Shown here piece after piece: positions 28,885 to 36,378 of a stretch of DNA of 44,027 nucleotides. Each line of letters starts with the position of its first letter. The first letter of the stretch is position 1. The stretch is taken from the IMG/VR virus record IMGVR_UViG_3300032462_001665, positions 1-44,027 of that record. The stretch is one strand, 5' to 3'. This DNA is from a virus. The translations under genes were made by a program, and so were the position numbers. The notes beneath the pieces are model-generated. The model did not search any database. It was not told the origin of the DNA and saw only the letters and a program-made list of their open reading frames with translations.

Positions 28885-29382
28885 TTAACCCATCGGCAAT
28901 TCGCCTGTGGGAGCGGCTTGCGGATTGGCCATGCGTCGAATTTGCTCTCGCACAGATTTGCGTATAGCTTCTATCTCGTTGGGGTCGAATGACCGAGATA
29001 TTGCAAGAGCGTTCACAATGAACTCGCAGTTGAGCTTCTTCAAAGACTCAATGCCGTTCCTTTTGTATTGTCGGAATGCTGAAACTATGTAGTCGTTTCC
29101 CTTGATATATTGATAGGTGAATTGTGGGCTGTCACAAATCGACTGTCCGGGTCCAGGAAACAACAACTTCTTAATAGTCGGGAAAGTCAAATAGTGCATG
29201 TTAATGCCTCGGATGTATTGACCCCAAACGTCTGTTATCAAAACCAATGGAGCCGCATCATGTCCCGGTTTGTGAAACAGGTAACTGAAAGTCACGAGAC
29301 TGCCTCGCCCAACCGTAGGATTGACCGTAGAAGGTGCTGAAAGCCCGTTCGGAAGCACTGCATCTTGAAAAGGTATTGCCAT
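28885..29382 (-). CDS. Unrecognised conserved-looking protein upstream of the tape measure gene
   Basis: 165 residues. It begins MAIPFQDAVLPNGLSAPS and has a beta region (VTFSYLFHKPGHDAAPLVLI), a GINMHYL segment, a middle helix with FRQYKRNGIESLKKL and a basic, helical C-terminus. No family is named with confidence. It is first in the run leading into the tape measure, so a virion or tail-assembly role is likely. No good ribosome site is seen before the ATG. Its upstream region is shared with the divergent promoter of the zinc-ribbon gene. Confidence 0.6.
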   Translation of the reverse strand: MAIPFQDAVLPNGLSAPSTVNPTVGRGSLVTFSYLFHKPGHDAAPLVLITDVWGQYIRGINMHYLTFPTIKKLLFPGPGQSICDSPQFTYQYIKGNDYIVSAFRQYKRNGIESLKKLNCEFIVNALAISRSFDPNEIEAIRKSVREQIRRMANPQAAPTGELPMG

Positions 29383-29396
29383 GCGGATATTTAGGC

Positions 29397-29425
29397 TTTA
29401 CAACCGGGTATTTCCGTGGTACAAT
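29397..29425 (+). promoter_or_regulatory. Sigma70-type promoter with extended -10
   Basis: TTTACA at 29397-29402, 17-bp spacer, TACAAT at 29420-29425 preceded by TGG (extended -10). The predicted start is just before the GGAGG ribosome site of the gene at 29446. The same element recurs at 35270, 38148 and 40783. Confidence 0.8.
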
Positions 29426-29445
29426 CTCAAGCGGAGGTTAAAACC

Positions 29446-30426
29446 ATGAAACTCAAATGTCCATCCTGCAAAAAAAACGTGAATATCGGCGATGCAAGTC
29501 GCTACAAGATATTCACTTGTACTTGTGGACGGCAATTTCGTGGAATTTGGGCTGATCTTAACGCTCTTGACTTCGTATTCAAGAAAAACTTCACATTCGC
29601 CGTTAAAGGTTACGATTCGGCAAGTGATACGCCGTGTCCGTATTGTTGGGCGAGAATTGGACTCGCTGACAGGACAGACAACACAATGGGTGTTGTAGCT
29701 CCAGAGAACTGTCATAAGTGTGGTAGAAATCTACCTACAACCTGGATCGGACCAAAATCAGAATCAGAATCAGAATCAGAATCAGAATCAGAATCAGAAG
29801 TCTTAGAAAAACCTGCTCCTGAATCACCGTACCCCTTTGCTAATTACCCAAAAAATCAACGGGAGCATTTTCTTCGTAGTGTCGAATACGTTCGTGGTTT
29901 TCTTGGTGAATACCACCTGAAGCAATTCATTGTGGATAGGGGTTGGAGTGTAGCCCAGCTTAATGAAGCACAAGTTTTGTTGGAGCTTCCTCAATTCTTG
30001 GTGGATCAAGTTAAAAACGACACCATGTTCAAGATTTACAACAAAATCGAGGATGAACCTGAGCCAACAATTAAGGCTTCGAGTTGCGCAGTGGACAATC
30101 CGGCGAGGTCGATACCACTTGCCACTGACGAAGAACCTGACTCTGACGAAGAACCTGACTCTGAGCCTTCTGAAGAATGGATTCAGAGACTACTCAATAT
30201 TGCTCATAAATATGTTTTCATTGATGGCGACTTAAAACAACTGATGGAATCCAAAGATTGGCTTAACGTAGCTCATCATAGAGACTATTTGAAAACACAT
30301 GGAGCAATGCTGACAAAACAAAAACGTAAAATGGTTGATTTTCTGAAAAAGAATGAGGGAAATTACCCGAAGCACAAATTCGATTCTGCTATTTCCAATC
30401 TTGAAAAATCAATTGCATTTCAATGA
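29446..30426 (+). CDS. Zinc-ribbon protein with Ser-Glu repeat linker, function unknown
   Basis: 326 residues. Two pairs of CxxC-type knuckles lie at the N-terminus (CPSC, CTCG) and two more near residues 63-95 (CPYC, CHKCG), indicating one or two zinc ribbons. A linker of six Ser-Glu pairs encoded by a hexanucleotide repeat follows, then helical segments (about 120-190 and 230-320) separated by a second acidic repeat (DEEPDS twice). The frame is open to a GTG at 29416, but the ATG at 29446 has GGAGG eight bases upstream and lies just after the promoter. It runs against the structural block and ends at a strong terminator, so it is a separately expressed accessory gene. DNA or RNA binding is possible but not shown. 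Confidence 0.75.
   Translation: MKLKCPSCKKNVNIGDASRYKIFTCTCGRQFRGIWADLNALDFVFKKNFTFAVKGYDSASDTPCPYCWARIGLADRTDNTMGVVAPENCHKCGRNLPTTWIGPKSESESESESESESEVLEKPAPESPYPFANYPKNQREHFLRSVEYVRGFLGEYHLKQFIVDRGWSVAQLNEAQVLLELPQFLVDQVKNDTMFKIYNKIEDEPEPTIKASSCAVDNPARSIPLATDEEPDSDEEPDSEPSEEWIQRLLNIAHKYVFIDGDLKQLMESKDWLNVAHHRDYLKTHGAMLTKQKRKMVDFLKKNEGNYPKHKFDSAISNLEKSIAFQ
29755..29796 (+). repeat. Hexanucleotide repeat (GAATCA) encoding Ser-Glu pairs
   Basis: Six perfect GAATCA units (29761-29796) preceded by one imperfect unit (AAATCA). In frame within the zinc-ribbon gene. Confidence 0.95.
30127..30162 (+). repeat. 18-bp direct repeat, two perfect copies
   Basis: Copies at 30127-30144 and 30145-30162, encoding DEEPDS twice in the zinc-ribbon protein. 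Confidence 0.9.
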
Positions 30427-30456
30427 AAAAGGCCCCGAAGAAATTCGGGGCCTTTT
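30427..30456. terminator. Bidirectional intrinsic terminator
   Basis: 13-bp perfect stem (30427-30439 with 30444-30456) rich in GGCCCC, closed by a GAAA loop and followed by T runs on both strands. It lies between the convergent zinc-ribbon and YqaE-like genes. Confidence 0.92.
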
Positions 30457-30459
30457 CGT

Positions 30460-30663
30460 TTACTTTCTCAAGATCACAAACAGAGCGTGAATGACGCCTG
30501 GGACGAACCCTAATAGGGTCAGCAGGCAGTTGATGATAAAGCTGACTCCTAGTCCATCTTTGATTGCAACGCCTAAAGGCGGCAGAAAGAAAGCTAGGAT
30601 GATGGCAATGAGACTTGTTTCATCAATTTGCACGTCTTGTTTCTGTACTTCGTTGTCGTCCAT
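30460..30663 (-). CDS. YqaE/PMP3 family (UPF0057) small membrane protein
   Basis: 67 residues from the ATG at 30663, which has GGAGG four bases upstream (an upstream in-frame start at 30702 lacks this). A polar N-terminus is followed by two membrane segments with the family motif LAFFLPPLGVAIKDGLG and then INCLLTLLGFVPGVIHALFVI. In bacteria and plants these peptides are linked to membrane potential and salt or cold stress. A phage copy might alter host membrane state or act with lysis/entry, which is inference. It lies at the 3' end of a minus-strand group and is followed by a terminator. Confidence 0.85.
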   Translation of the reverse strand: MDDNEVQKQDVQIDETSLIAIILAFFLPPLGVAIKDGLGVSFIINCLLTLLGFVPGVIHALFVILRK

Positions 30664-30702
30664 AAAACCTCCATGTGGTAAAGAGACAATGTATGTATGC
30701 AA

Positions 30703-31185
30703 TTACGCTCGATTTAAGACTGTGCTGGCATAATCATTGCCGCCCGTCTTGATAATCAATCCACTGCCGTCTGCGCCGCTATCTCGCATCTCTTGCTCGG
30801 CCTTGCTACTCTTACTAAAGAATTTCTTCAGTTCTTCTACCACGCTCTCGATGACCTTGTGTCCAGCCTCTTCTTCTTCCATGTTTTCAGACATGAAATC
30901 GTTGAACATATCTTCAATGTCCAACATATAAGCCTTGCCAAAGGGGTGAGTCTTTTCTTCTTTCTGAATACGATAGGCAATCATTTCGCCGATTTCGTAA
31001 ATACGAATTCCATCAAAACTCAACTTTTCATTAGGAGCCTTAACAAAAATATAAGGCTGTTCTTCGTCTTCTAAATGAGCGTAAACTTGCATCCCGCCTT
31101 TCCGAAGAAGACGTTCAATCAACTTGAGATGCTTTTTGCCCTCACGCTGTTTACGATCTACAAATTCAAGAAATTGTATTGCCAT
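30703..31185 (-). CDS. Unknown protein of the structural block (160 aa)
   Basis: A compact alpha/beta start (MAIQFLEFVDRKQREGKKHLK) is followed by an acidic helical middle (DMFNDFMSENMEEEEAG) and a C-terminus ending in a Gly-rich tail. The ATG at 31185 overlaps the preceding stop as TAATG and is preferred to the ATG two codons upstream. It is coupled to the 430-residue gene. No family recognised. Confidence 0.65.
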   Translation of the reverse strand: MAIQFLEFVDRKQREGKKHLKLIERLLRKGGMQVYAHLEDEEQPYIFVKAPNEKLSFDGIRIYEIGEMIAYRIQKEEKTHPFGKAYMLDIEDMFNDFMSENMEEEEAGHKVIESVVEELKKFFSKSSKAEQEMRDSGADGSGLIIKTGGNDYASTVLNRA

Positions 31186-32477
31186 TAGCATTGCCTCATT
31201 AAAATTTCTGGAGCATTAGGCACGCACCGCTGAAGCACTCTTAGATCACTAGGATTGCCAGTATACGGCGTCTCCTTCAAGACGATGCCAGGGAAGGATG
31301 TGGATGCCTCACGGATGATGTTGAACTGAGCCGTTAAAAACAGCATACCATCAATGCGTTCCATGAAATCATGTTCTTCTTTGGCTGGTTTACCCTGTTC
31401 GTCAACACCACCAGCTTCTTTCACATACTTGATCTTGATGTCAACATAAGGAATGATTGCACCCTGGTCGTCAATCATGGCCTCACTATTGTCACTTTGA
31501 ATCGTGCGGACAACCAGTTTGCCGTCTGTGTAGGCTCCCTTTAAGCTGCCTGCCAAGTCCCAACCTAAAGTGTAAATGGTTCCATCTTGTCCAACGACAT
31601 TGACCAAGAACCCACGCTTTTTGAATGTTTCGGCAATGCTTTCCAAGACCACTCGACGACGAAGCACATCTTTTTCTTCAGGACTGCCTTCTTCTAATCG
31701 ACGCTGTTCAGGCTCAGTTAAATATCGTTCTGGATCGTCTTCTCTCAGACTCCACTTGCCAATATCGACCTTTCCCCATTTGTCGTTATATCGAGTGGAC
31801 AAACGAATGGAGTAGTCCTTTTCGTTATAAACGACATCTTCATTATTGCCACCCGTGCCAACTTGAACGCCTCCAATAATGCCGGTGATGAACTTGCGGT
31901 GAAGATCGCCTTTCATACCAAGTAATCCCTTCAACTTAATGAAGACATTGTTTAGCTCAGGCATTGTTCCCATTGTATTGATGATGTGATTGACTAAAGA
32001 TACAGATGGATTGTTCTGATCGAGATCGTCTTTCACTAGCCTTCTGATTTCTTTGGATGCCTTATCAACATTCGCATGTTGACGAAGGAAACACACTTGA
32101 AGGTTGTCTTCTACGAATTTGCGGGGATAGGCATCTAAGTCTAAGTCTCGAACCTGACTTATCATGTCAACTAATTTATTGACATCGCCTTTTACTGTTT
32201 CTTTGAAGAATGCGTCTTTCCATTGTTCAAAGTCTTGCTCGTCCATTTGCTCCGGCATATCCGGGGTAGCAGGATCATGAGTAATGTCTGGCATTGAGTT
32301 TTGTTGCTGCTTTGGCTCTGGGTCGCTTTCAGGAGGAGCAGGATTGGATGCACTAGGATCATTGGGTGCATCCGCACCAGGAGCGGCACCAAGGTTTCCG
32401 CCGCCCATCATTGGAGGACCACCAGCAACATCTCCGGCATCTTCGATCAGCCATTCTTCTAGTGCGTGATTTGACAT
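31185..32477 (-). CDS. Unknown structural-block protein (430 aa)
   Basis: The N-terminus (LEEWLIEDAG) and a low-complexity Gly/Pro/Asp/Ala segment (residues 14-75) look like a flexible leader. A mixed alpha/beta body follows (helices 80-200, beta-rich 205-400). No enzyme motif is recognised. It sits in a three-gene, tightly packed minus-strand run (gaps of 3 bases or overlap), likely a virion or assembly set. The leader resembles prohead-associated proteins with removable N-termini, but no cleavage site can be assigned. Confidence 0.65.
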   Translation of the reverse strand: MSNHALEEWLIEDAGDVAGGPPMMGGGNLGAAPGADAPNDPSASNPAPPESDPEPKQQQNSMPDITHDPATPDMPEQMDEQDFEQWKDAFFKETVKGDVNKLVDMISQVRDLDLDAYPRKFVEDNLQVCFLRQHANVDKASKEIRRLVKDDLDQNNPSVSLVNHIINTMGTMPELNNVFIKLKGLLGMKGDLHRKFITGIIGGVQVGTGGNNEDVVYNEKDYSIRLSTRYNDKWGKVDIGKWSLREDDPERYLTEPEQRRLEEGSPEEKDVLRRRVVLESIAETFKKRGFLVNVVGQDGTIYTLGWDLAGSLKGAYTDGKLVVRTIQSDNSEAMIDDQGAIIPYVDIKIKYVKEAGGVDEQGKPAKEEHDFMERIDGMLFLTAQFNIIREASTSFPGIVLKETPYTGNPSDLRVLQRCVPNAPEILMRQC

Positions 32478-32480
32478 TGT

Positions 32481-33029
32481 TTAATCCTTTTTCTTCTTTG
32501 CATGATTGATAGCTCGGATCAATTCCTTACGGCTAAAGTCCGTGGAATCCGCACCACCAATATTGAAATTGTTCTGCTGCATAGCATTCAAATGGGGACC
32601 AGAGTATGCGTATGTATTCTTCAGCTTCAACCTTGTCATCAAATCTGCCGCTTTTAACATCTTGTCTTGAAGATCGGTTTTGATCTTCACAAAGTTAACT
32701 AGAGCTTCTTTGCTGGATGTGGTCGCATCACCGTCGTTGATGACCATATCAGCTATATTGTCAATGTAATCACTAACTTGTTTCCGGTCTTCCCGGATAT
32801 TGTTCATGATTTCATCTAATACACCTAGATACTGTGAGTCGGTGATTAAGGCTGAAGCGTCGGACACCTGTTGAGCAGGCATGGTAACATTCATTTGTGG
32901 TAAATCGAGGTCATCTTCAGAGAAGTCGTCAATCGGTTCACACAAAGAAGTGTCGTCAGCGACCTCTGGTATTTCTTCCAGAGTTACTGTTTGTTCCTGT
33001 TTTTCTTCGACTTTAAGTTTATTCGTCAT
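32481..33029 (-). CDS. Helical acidic protein, first gene of the minus-strand block
   Basis: 182 residues from the ATG at 33029. The frame continues upstream to 33188, but that part overlaps the divergent coding gene and looks non-coding. The acidic N-terminus (30-60) precedes helices containing DEIMNNIREDRKQVSDYID and KTDLQDKMLKAADLMTRLKLK; the C-terminus is basic. The helix layout is vaguely like T4 gp16-type small terminases, but this is weak. No good ribosome site is seen; TATATT lies six bases from the ATG. Confidence 0.6.
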   Translation of the reverse strand: MTNKLKVEEKQEQTVTLEEIPEVADDTSLCEPIDDFSEDDLDLPQMNVTMPAQQVSDASALITDSQYLGVLDEIMNNIREDRKQVSDYIDNIADMVINDGDATTSSKEALVNFVKIKTDLQDKMLKAADLMTRLKLKNTYAYSGPHLNAMQQNNFNIGGADSTDFSRKELIRAINHAKKKKD

Positions 33030-33060
33030 AACGCAAATATATAGGGCTGGTATTGGAGAA

Positions 33061-33549
33061 ATGGAAAATATGGCAACAACTAAGGCTACTGTCAAAGATG
33101 CTGCTTTAACCGAACAATTCTTCGGACAGGTTTCTGAATCAATCCAATTGATCTTCGATTTGACCTCTAGGATTGATGAACGTGTCAAGATGCTTATTGA
33201 ACGACAAAAGGAAATTGACGAGCAGATTGAAAAACTTTTGAGCTTACAACATGGTGCATTAAATAGATTGTCCGCTTTGGAAGCAAAAGACTTCCATAGC
33301 GTTCAGGAAAATCTACACTCCCTTAGCGAGAAGGTTGCCATTATTGCTAGTGACAATCCTCAAAAAGAGTTGATTGAACTAAGAAGCAAAGTTCATAGCC
33401 TAGAAGTTAAAGCTGAAAACATCCAAATGAGGATCGGGTATCACGACCACAGATGGGCGCAAATATTCGATTTTATATGGAAATTAGCCCTAATGTGTAT
33501 TGCAGGCTATATTTTGTACAAGTTGGGATTACAAGCACCACCAGACTAA
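33061..33549 (+). CDS. Coiled-coil protein with C-terminal membrane anchor
   Basis: 162 residues. Long heptad-like helices (about 20-125) end in a basic/aromatic segment, then one membrane span (WKLALMCIAGYILYKLGL) and a short polar tail, so a tail-anchored topology is likely. The frame is open upstream to 32881, but that part is antisense to the divergent gene. ATG at 33061 (GGAG very close) or 33070 could start it. It diverges from the structural block across 31 bases. Possible roles in lysis control or superinfection exclusion are speculation. Confidence 0.65.
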   Translation: MENMATTKATVKDAALTEQFFGQVSESIQLIFDLTSRIDERVKMLIERQKEIDEQIEKLLSLQHGALNRLSALEAKDFHSVQENLHSLSEKVAIIASDNPQKELIELRSKVHSLEVKAENIQMRIGYHDHRWAQIFDFIWKLALMCIAGYILYKLGLQAPPD

Positions 33550-33624
33550 CTCTGATAAAACGCAAAAATCTTACTCCACAAGAGTAAATAAACCAGTCGT
33601 CTCATTATCAATCGGGAAGGATAT

Positions 33625-35241
33625 ATGAAAAAGTTGTTCGCAAATTACTTTCAGTTAAGAGAAGAAACCGGAGCCAAGCCAAGTGAAGGCGAAGCCAGCG
33701 GTGGAGGTGGTAATACCGGCTCTGGTCTTCCAGGGTCAGGAAACATCACTTCTCGCATTAAATTGCAGAAGAAAGAGGGTTCCAAGGAATTCGCTCCTTT
33801 CACAATCAATAAAACCACACACCCTAACCTTAGAGTGCTCATTAAGGCTTTTGCCGACTCCCAGAACGTCGGAGTAGGGTATACAACCATTGATAAATCT
33901 AAAGGTGAAGTTGAGCCAAATCTTAAAAAGAAGGTGTTGTATCTCACTGGCGGTGCCGTTCGTGACCACCTAAAAGGCAAAACTCCAAGAAATTACGATC
34001 TGGTTACAGATGCTACGCCAAGTGAAATGCGTATGATTCTGACCCAGCCAGAGACGCAATTTACGGAAACTAAGCCCCGTGAAGGCGATTACGCCAGTGA
34101 CGAACGCTATGCTAAACTCCCAGCCCCAGGCACTAAAAACAAGATTTTCCATGCCTCTCGTTGGGACAAGCAAGGTAAAGAATTGGAAGTGACCGCTGAA
34201 ATCAACGGCGAACAATTCTCTATTGCCACTCTTTCCAAGTCTTCTAAGAGTCGTCGAGTTCAGCCTGATAAGGGCGAATCAGCCGCCTCAGTTGAAGAAG
34301 ATTCGGCCAATCGTGACTTTACGATTAACTCTCTATACATCCCGCTGACGACTGCGGACGGTGACAATAGTGATCTAATCGACCCTCATGGTGGCGCTCA
34401 CCACCTGAAGAATGGCGAAGTTAAATCTGTCGGTGATAATCTTGAAGCTCGTATGTCCGAAGACCCATCTACGGCTTTGAGATACATGAAGATGGTCACT
34501 CGATACGGCAACTCAGACAAAATTACCGATAAAGATCAACAGTCCATTTCTCGTCATAAAGACATGGCTGGGGTTGACAAGGACACAGTTCGTAAGGAAT
34601 TCCTTAGCGGTCTGGAACACCCAGATAGTGATCCTCGTAAATACATGAAGGCATTCCAGAATACCGGCTTGTTAAACAGCGTGTTCCCAGGTGTTGAATT
34701 CGATCCAGAAGAAATGCCAGAAGATTTCCGTGGCGACCGTTGGTTGGCCCCCGCTTGGGTTCTTCGTAAGAACGATCCTGAAGAAATCAAACAAATGCTG
34801 TCAGGGGGCGGCTGGTCCAAACAAGAGTCTGGGGATATTGCTTATTTGGTTAAACTATATCAGTGGGGAGCCAAGAATAAGTTTGACCCTAAAGACTTCT
34901 ACGACATGAAGTCCGCTCACACAGGTTTAACCAAGAGCAAAATTCGAGAATGGATGCAAATGGCCAAGGCCAGCGGGCCAGAAGTCGATAACTTCCTGAA
35001 TCATGATGATAAAGACCTAACGCCATATTCGCAGGGTGCCAATGGTAAAAAAACTGTAAACCCAGAATACATTAAGTTCTTAGGACGTGCGCCTCAAGGC
35101 AGTGAATTTGATTCTGTCAAACGGAACCTTTCAACTCAGCGTTGGAAAGACAGTCTAAATAAACTCAAGTCTGGCGGTGGTAAGCCCGTCGCCCAAGGAC
35201 CAGCAGGTCCAGCAGGTCCAACTGAAGGTGACGATGAATAA
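33625..35241 (+). CDS. CCA-adding enzyme/poly(A) polymerase-type nucleotidyltransferase
   Basis: 538 residues. A Gly/Ser-rich N-terminus (20-40) leads to a class II polymerase-beta-fold head. GGAVRD is at 109-114, PRNYDLVTDATP at 121-132, NRDFTINSLY at 229-238, and LIDPHGGAHHLKNGEVKSVGD then EDPSTALRYMKM follow. These match CCA-adding and poly(A) polymerases, which add nucleotides to RNA 3' ends. Two departures: the first catalytic Asp of the usual DxD is Asn (N123; D125 kept), and the EDPxRxLR motif has Thr for the first Arg. Activity or base choice may therefore be altered. The C-terminus ends in a Gly-Pro-Ala repeat. A GGAAGG site precedes the ATG. Confidence 0.8.
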   Translation: MKKLFANYFQLREETGAKPSEGEASGGGGNTGSGLPGSGNITSRIKLQKKEGSKEFAPFTINKTTHPNLRVLIKAFADSQNVGVGYTTIDKSKGEVEPNLKKKVLYLTGGAVRDHLKGKTPRNYDLVTDATPSEMRMILTQPETQFTETKPREGDYASDERYAKLPAPGTKNKIFHASRWDKQGKELEVTAEINGEQFSIATLSKSSKSRRVQPDKGESAASVEEDSANRDFTINSLYIPLTTADGDNSDLIDPHGGAHHLKNGEVKSVGDNLEARMSEDPSTALRYMKMVTRYGNSDKITDKDQQSISRHKDMAGVDKDTVRKEFLSGLEHPDSDPRKYMKAFQNTGLLNSVFPGVEFDPEEMPEDFRGDRWLAPAWVLRKNDPEEIKQMLSGGGWSKQESGDIAYLVKLYQWGAKNKFDPKDFYDMKSAHTGLTKSKIREWMQMAKASGPEVDNFLNHDDKDLTPYSQGANGKKTVNPEYIKFLGRAPQGSEFDSVKRNLSTQRWKDSLNKLKSGGGKPVAQGPAGPAGPTEGDDE

Positions 35242-35311
35242 TTTTAGTGAATGGCTCAAAGTACATCGCTTTACAAACCGACTGCTCTACGGTAGAATAT
35301 CCGAATCATGA
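35234..35311 (+). CDS. Possible 25-residue micro-ORF coupled to both neighbours
   Basis: It starts inside the stop region of the nucleotidyltransferase gene (ATG at 35234, AAGGTG four bases upstream) and ends in an ATGA overlap with the HAD gene. It begins MNNFSEWLKVHRF. It also spans the promoter at 35270, so its open frame could be chance. Confidence 0.3.
   Translation: MNNFSEWLKVHRFTNRLLYGRISES
35270..35298 (+). promoter_or_regulatory. Sigma70-type promoter for the HAD gene
   Basis: TTTACA at 35270-35275, 17-bp spacer, TAGAAT at 35293-35298. The HAD start codon is only nine bases beyond the -10, so the mRNA would be nearly leaderless. Confidence 0.75.
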
Positions 35312-35907
35312 GCAAACAAACCCTCGAAAAATGGCTCCCGAAGCCCCGCAACCGTAAAAAGCGGTTGGTGATATACGACTTCGATGGAACCCTATTCAAC
35401 TCTCCCGACCGGGAAGCTGGAGAACTTGCGTACCTGGAAGCAACCGGGAATACGCTCCCGTTCCTTGGCTGGTGGGGTCGGTTGGAATCACTATCGCCAC
35501 CTATTGTCCCGGAAAAGCCAGGAGAAGAGTGGCTGATTGCTGATACCATCGCCGCATATCGAGAAGATGCCAAAGACGAAGACGCCGAACTCGTCTTGAT
35601 GACGGGTCGTCCGTTCAAGAATCGCAAACGGGTTATTGCAATCTGTGAACATTTCGACCTGATTTTCCATAGTCACTATTTCAGGGGTCAGCCCGGACAA
35701 AAAGGTCGGGATACGCTGGAGATTAAGTCGAACTTTATCTCCGAAGACCTTATGCACCAAGGACTTACGGTGTTGGAGATTTGGGAAGACCGTCCAGAAC
35801 ATACCAGTGCATTTTTCACTTTGGCGAAGCAGTGGAAGGCTAAATTCACTCATTTGGAGAGAATCGTTATTCACGATGTCCTAACGGGTGAGAAACACGA
35901 CATTTAA
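35308..35907 (+). CDS. HAD-superfamily protein, Swiss-army-knife RNA repair-like (HAD_SAK) type
   Basis: 199 residues. HAD motif I DFDGTLF at 24-30 gives nucleophile D24 and acid D26. The following SPDREA...GWWGRL region matches the SAK-type cap, where a GWW motif is characteristic. Motif II is LMTGR (97-101), and a late WEDR stretch fits motif IV. HAD_SAK domains occur in, or alone beside, RNA repair ligases and are predicted 3'/5' phosphatases. Placed immediately after the CCA-type nucleotidyltransferase, with a 2H phosphoesterase 6 kb on, it supports RNA end repair (inference). A terminator follows the gene. Confidence 0.75.
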   Translation: MSKQTLEKWLPKPRNRKKRLVIYDFDGTLFNSPDREAGELAYLEATGNTLPFLGWWGRLESLSPPIVPEKPGEEWLIADTIAAYREDAKDEDAELVLMTGRPFKNRKRVIAICEHFDLIFHSHYFRGQPGQKGRDTLEIKSNFISEDLMHQGLTVLEIWEDRPEHTSAFFTLAKQWKAKFTHLERIVIHDVLTGEKHDI

Positions 35908-35927
35908 TTAGCCCTCCCTGCCAGTAT

Positions 35928-35971
35928 ATACCCATGAGCGAGCCGCCCGGTTTACTCATGGGTATTTTTTT
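35928..35971 (+). terminator. Intrinsic terminator
   Basis: 11-bp perfect stem (35928-35938 with 35955-35965), 16-base loop, then a run of seven T. It ends the HAD transcript. Confidence 0.92.
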
Positions 35972-35991
35972 ATTGGCAATGGGGGACGAAA

Positions 35992-36366
35992 ATGGATTAT
36001 CGAGCCTATAAGACGCTAGTGTCTATATTGAAACAAAAATGCCCTGCGGCATTTCCAGTAAGTGTTCGCCGGGTAAAGTTATCTGGTTTAGACGGTGATT
36101 GTAGTTTGGGGAAGAAAAAATTCTTCATTCGCATCAATCGTGATATTTTTGAATCTTCGGCCATAGACACATTGTTGCACGAATGGGCGCATGCACGAGC
36201 ATGGAATCATTTGCATGACTCTCTTGACTGGATTGAATTTGAGAAAATATCTCATGATGCTTCTTGGGGCGTTGCCTACAGCGAAGTCTATCGAGTTTAT
36301 GAACAATGTTATTTGCCAGCAGTAAGTCAAATTGCTTTTAAGTGCAACAAAATCGGCGGTAAATAA
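35992..36366 (+). CDS. Zincin-type metalloprotease-like protein (HEWAH motif)
   Basis: 124 residues. LLHEWAHARAW gives HExxH at residues 63-67, with the conserved hydrophobics of a zincin active-site helix. The size and compact fold resemble stand-alone SprT/WLM-like or phage minigluzincin-type domains. The third metal ligand is not certain; E97 or H79 are candidates. The substrate is unknown: it might clip a host protein or a DNA-protein crosslink. A GGGGGAC site precedes the ATG, right after a terminator. Confidence 0.65.
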   Translation: MDYRAYKTLVSILKQKCPAAFPVSVRRVKLSGLDGDCSLGKKKFFIRINRDIFESSAIDTLLHEWAHARAWNHLHDSLDWIEFEKISHDASWGVAYSEVYRVYEQCYLPAVSQIAFKCNKIGGK

Positions 36367-36378
36367 CTCTTTCAAATC

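Noticed and set aside
33550-33624. Small inverted repeat TTACTC-loop-GAGTAA before the nucleotidyltransferase gene
   Set aside because: Six-base stem, low GC and no T run; too weak to call a terminator.
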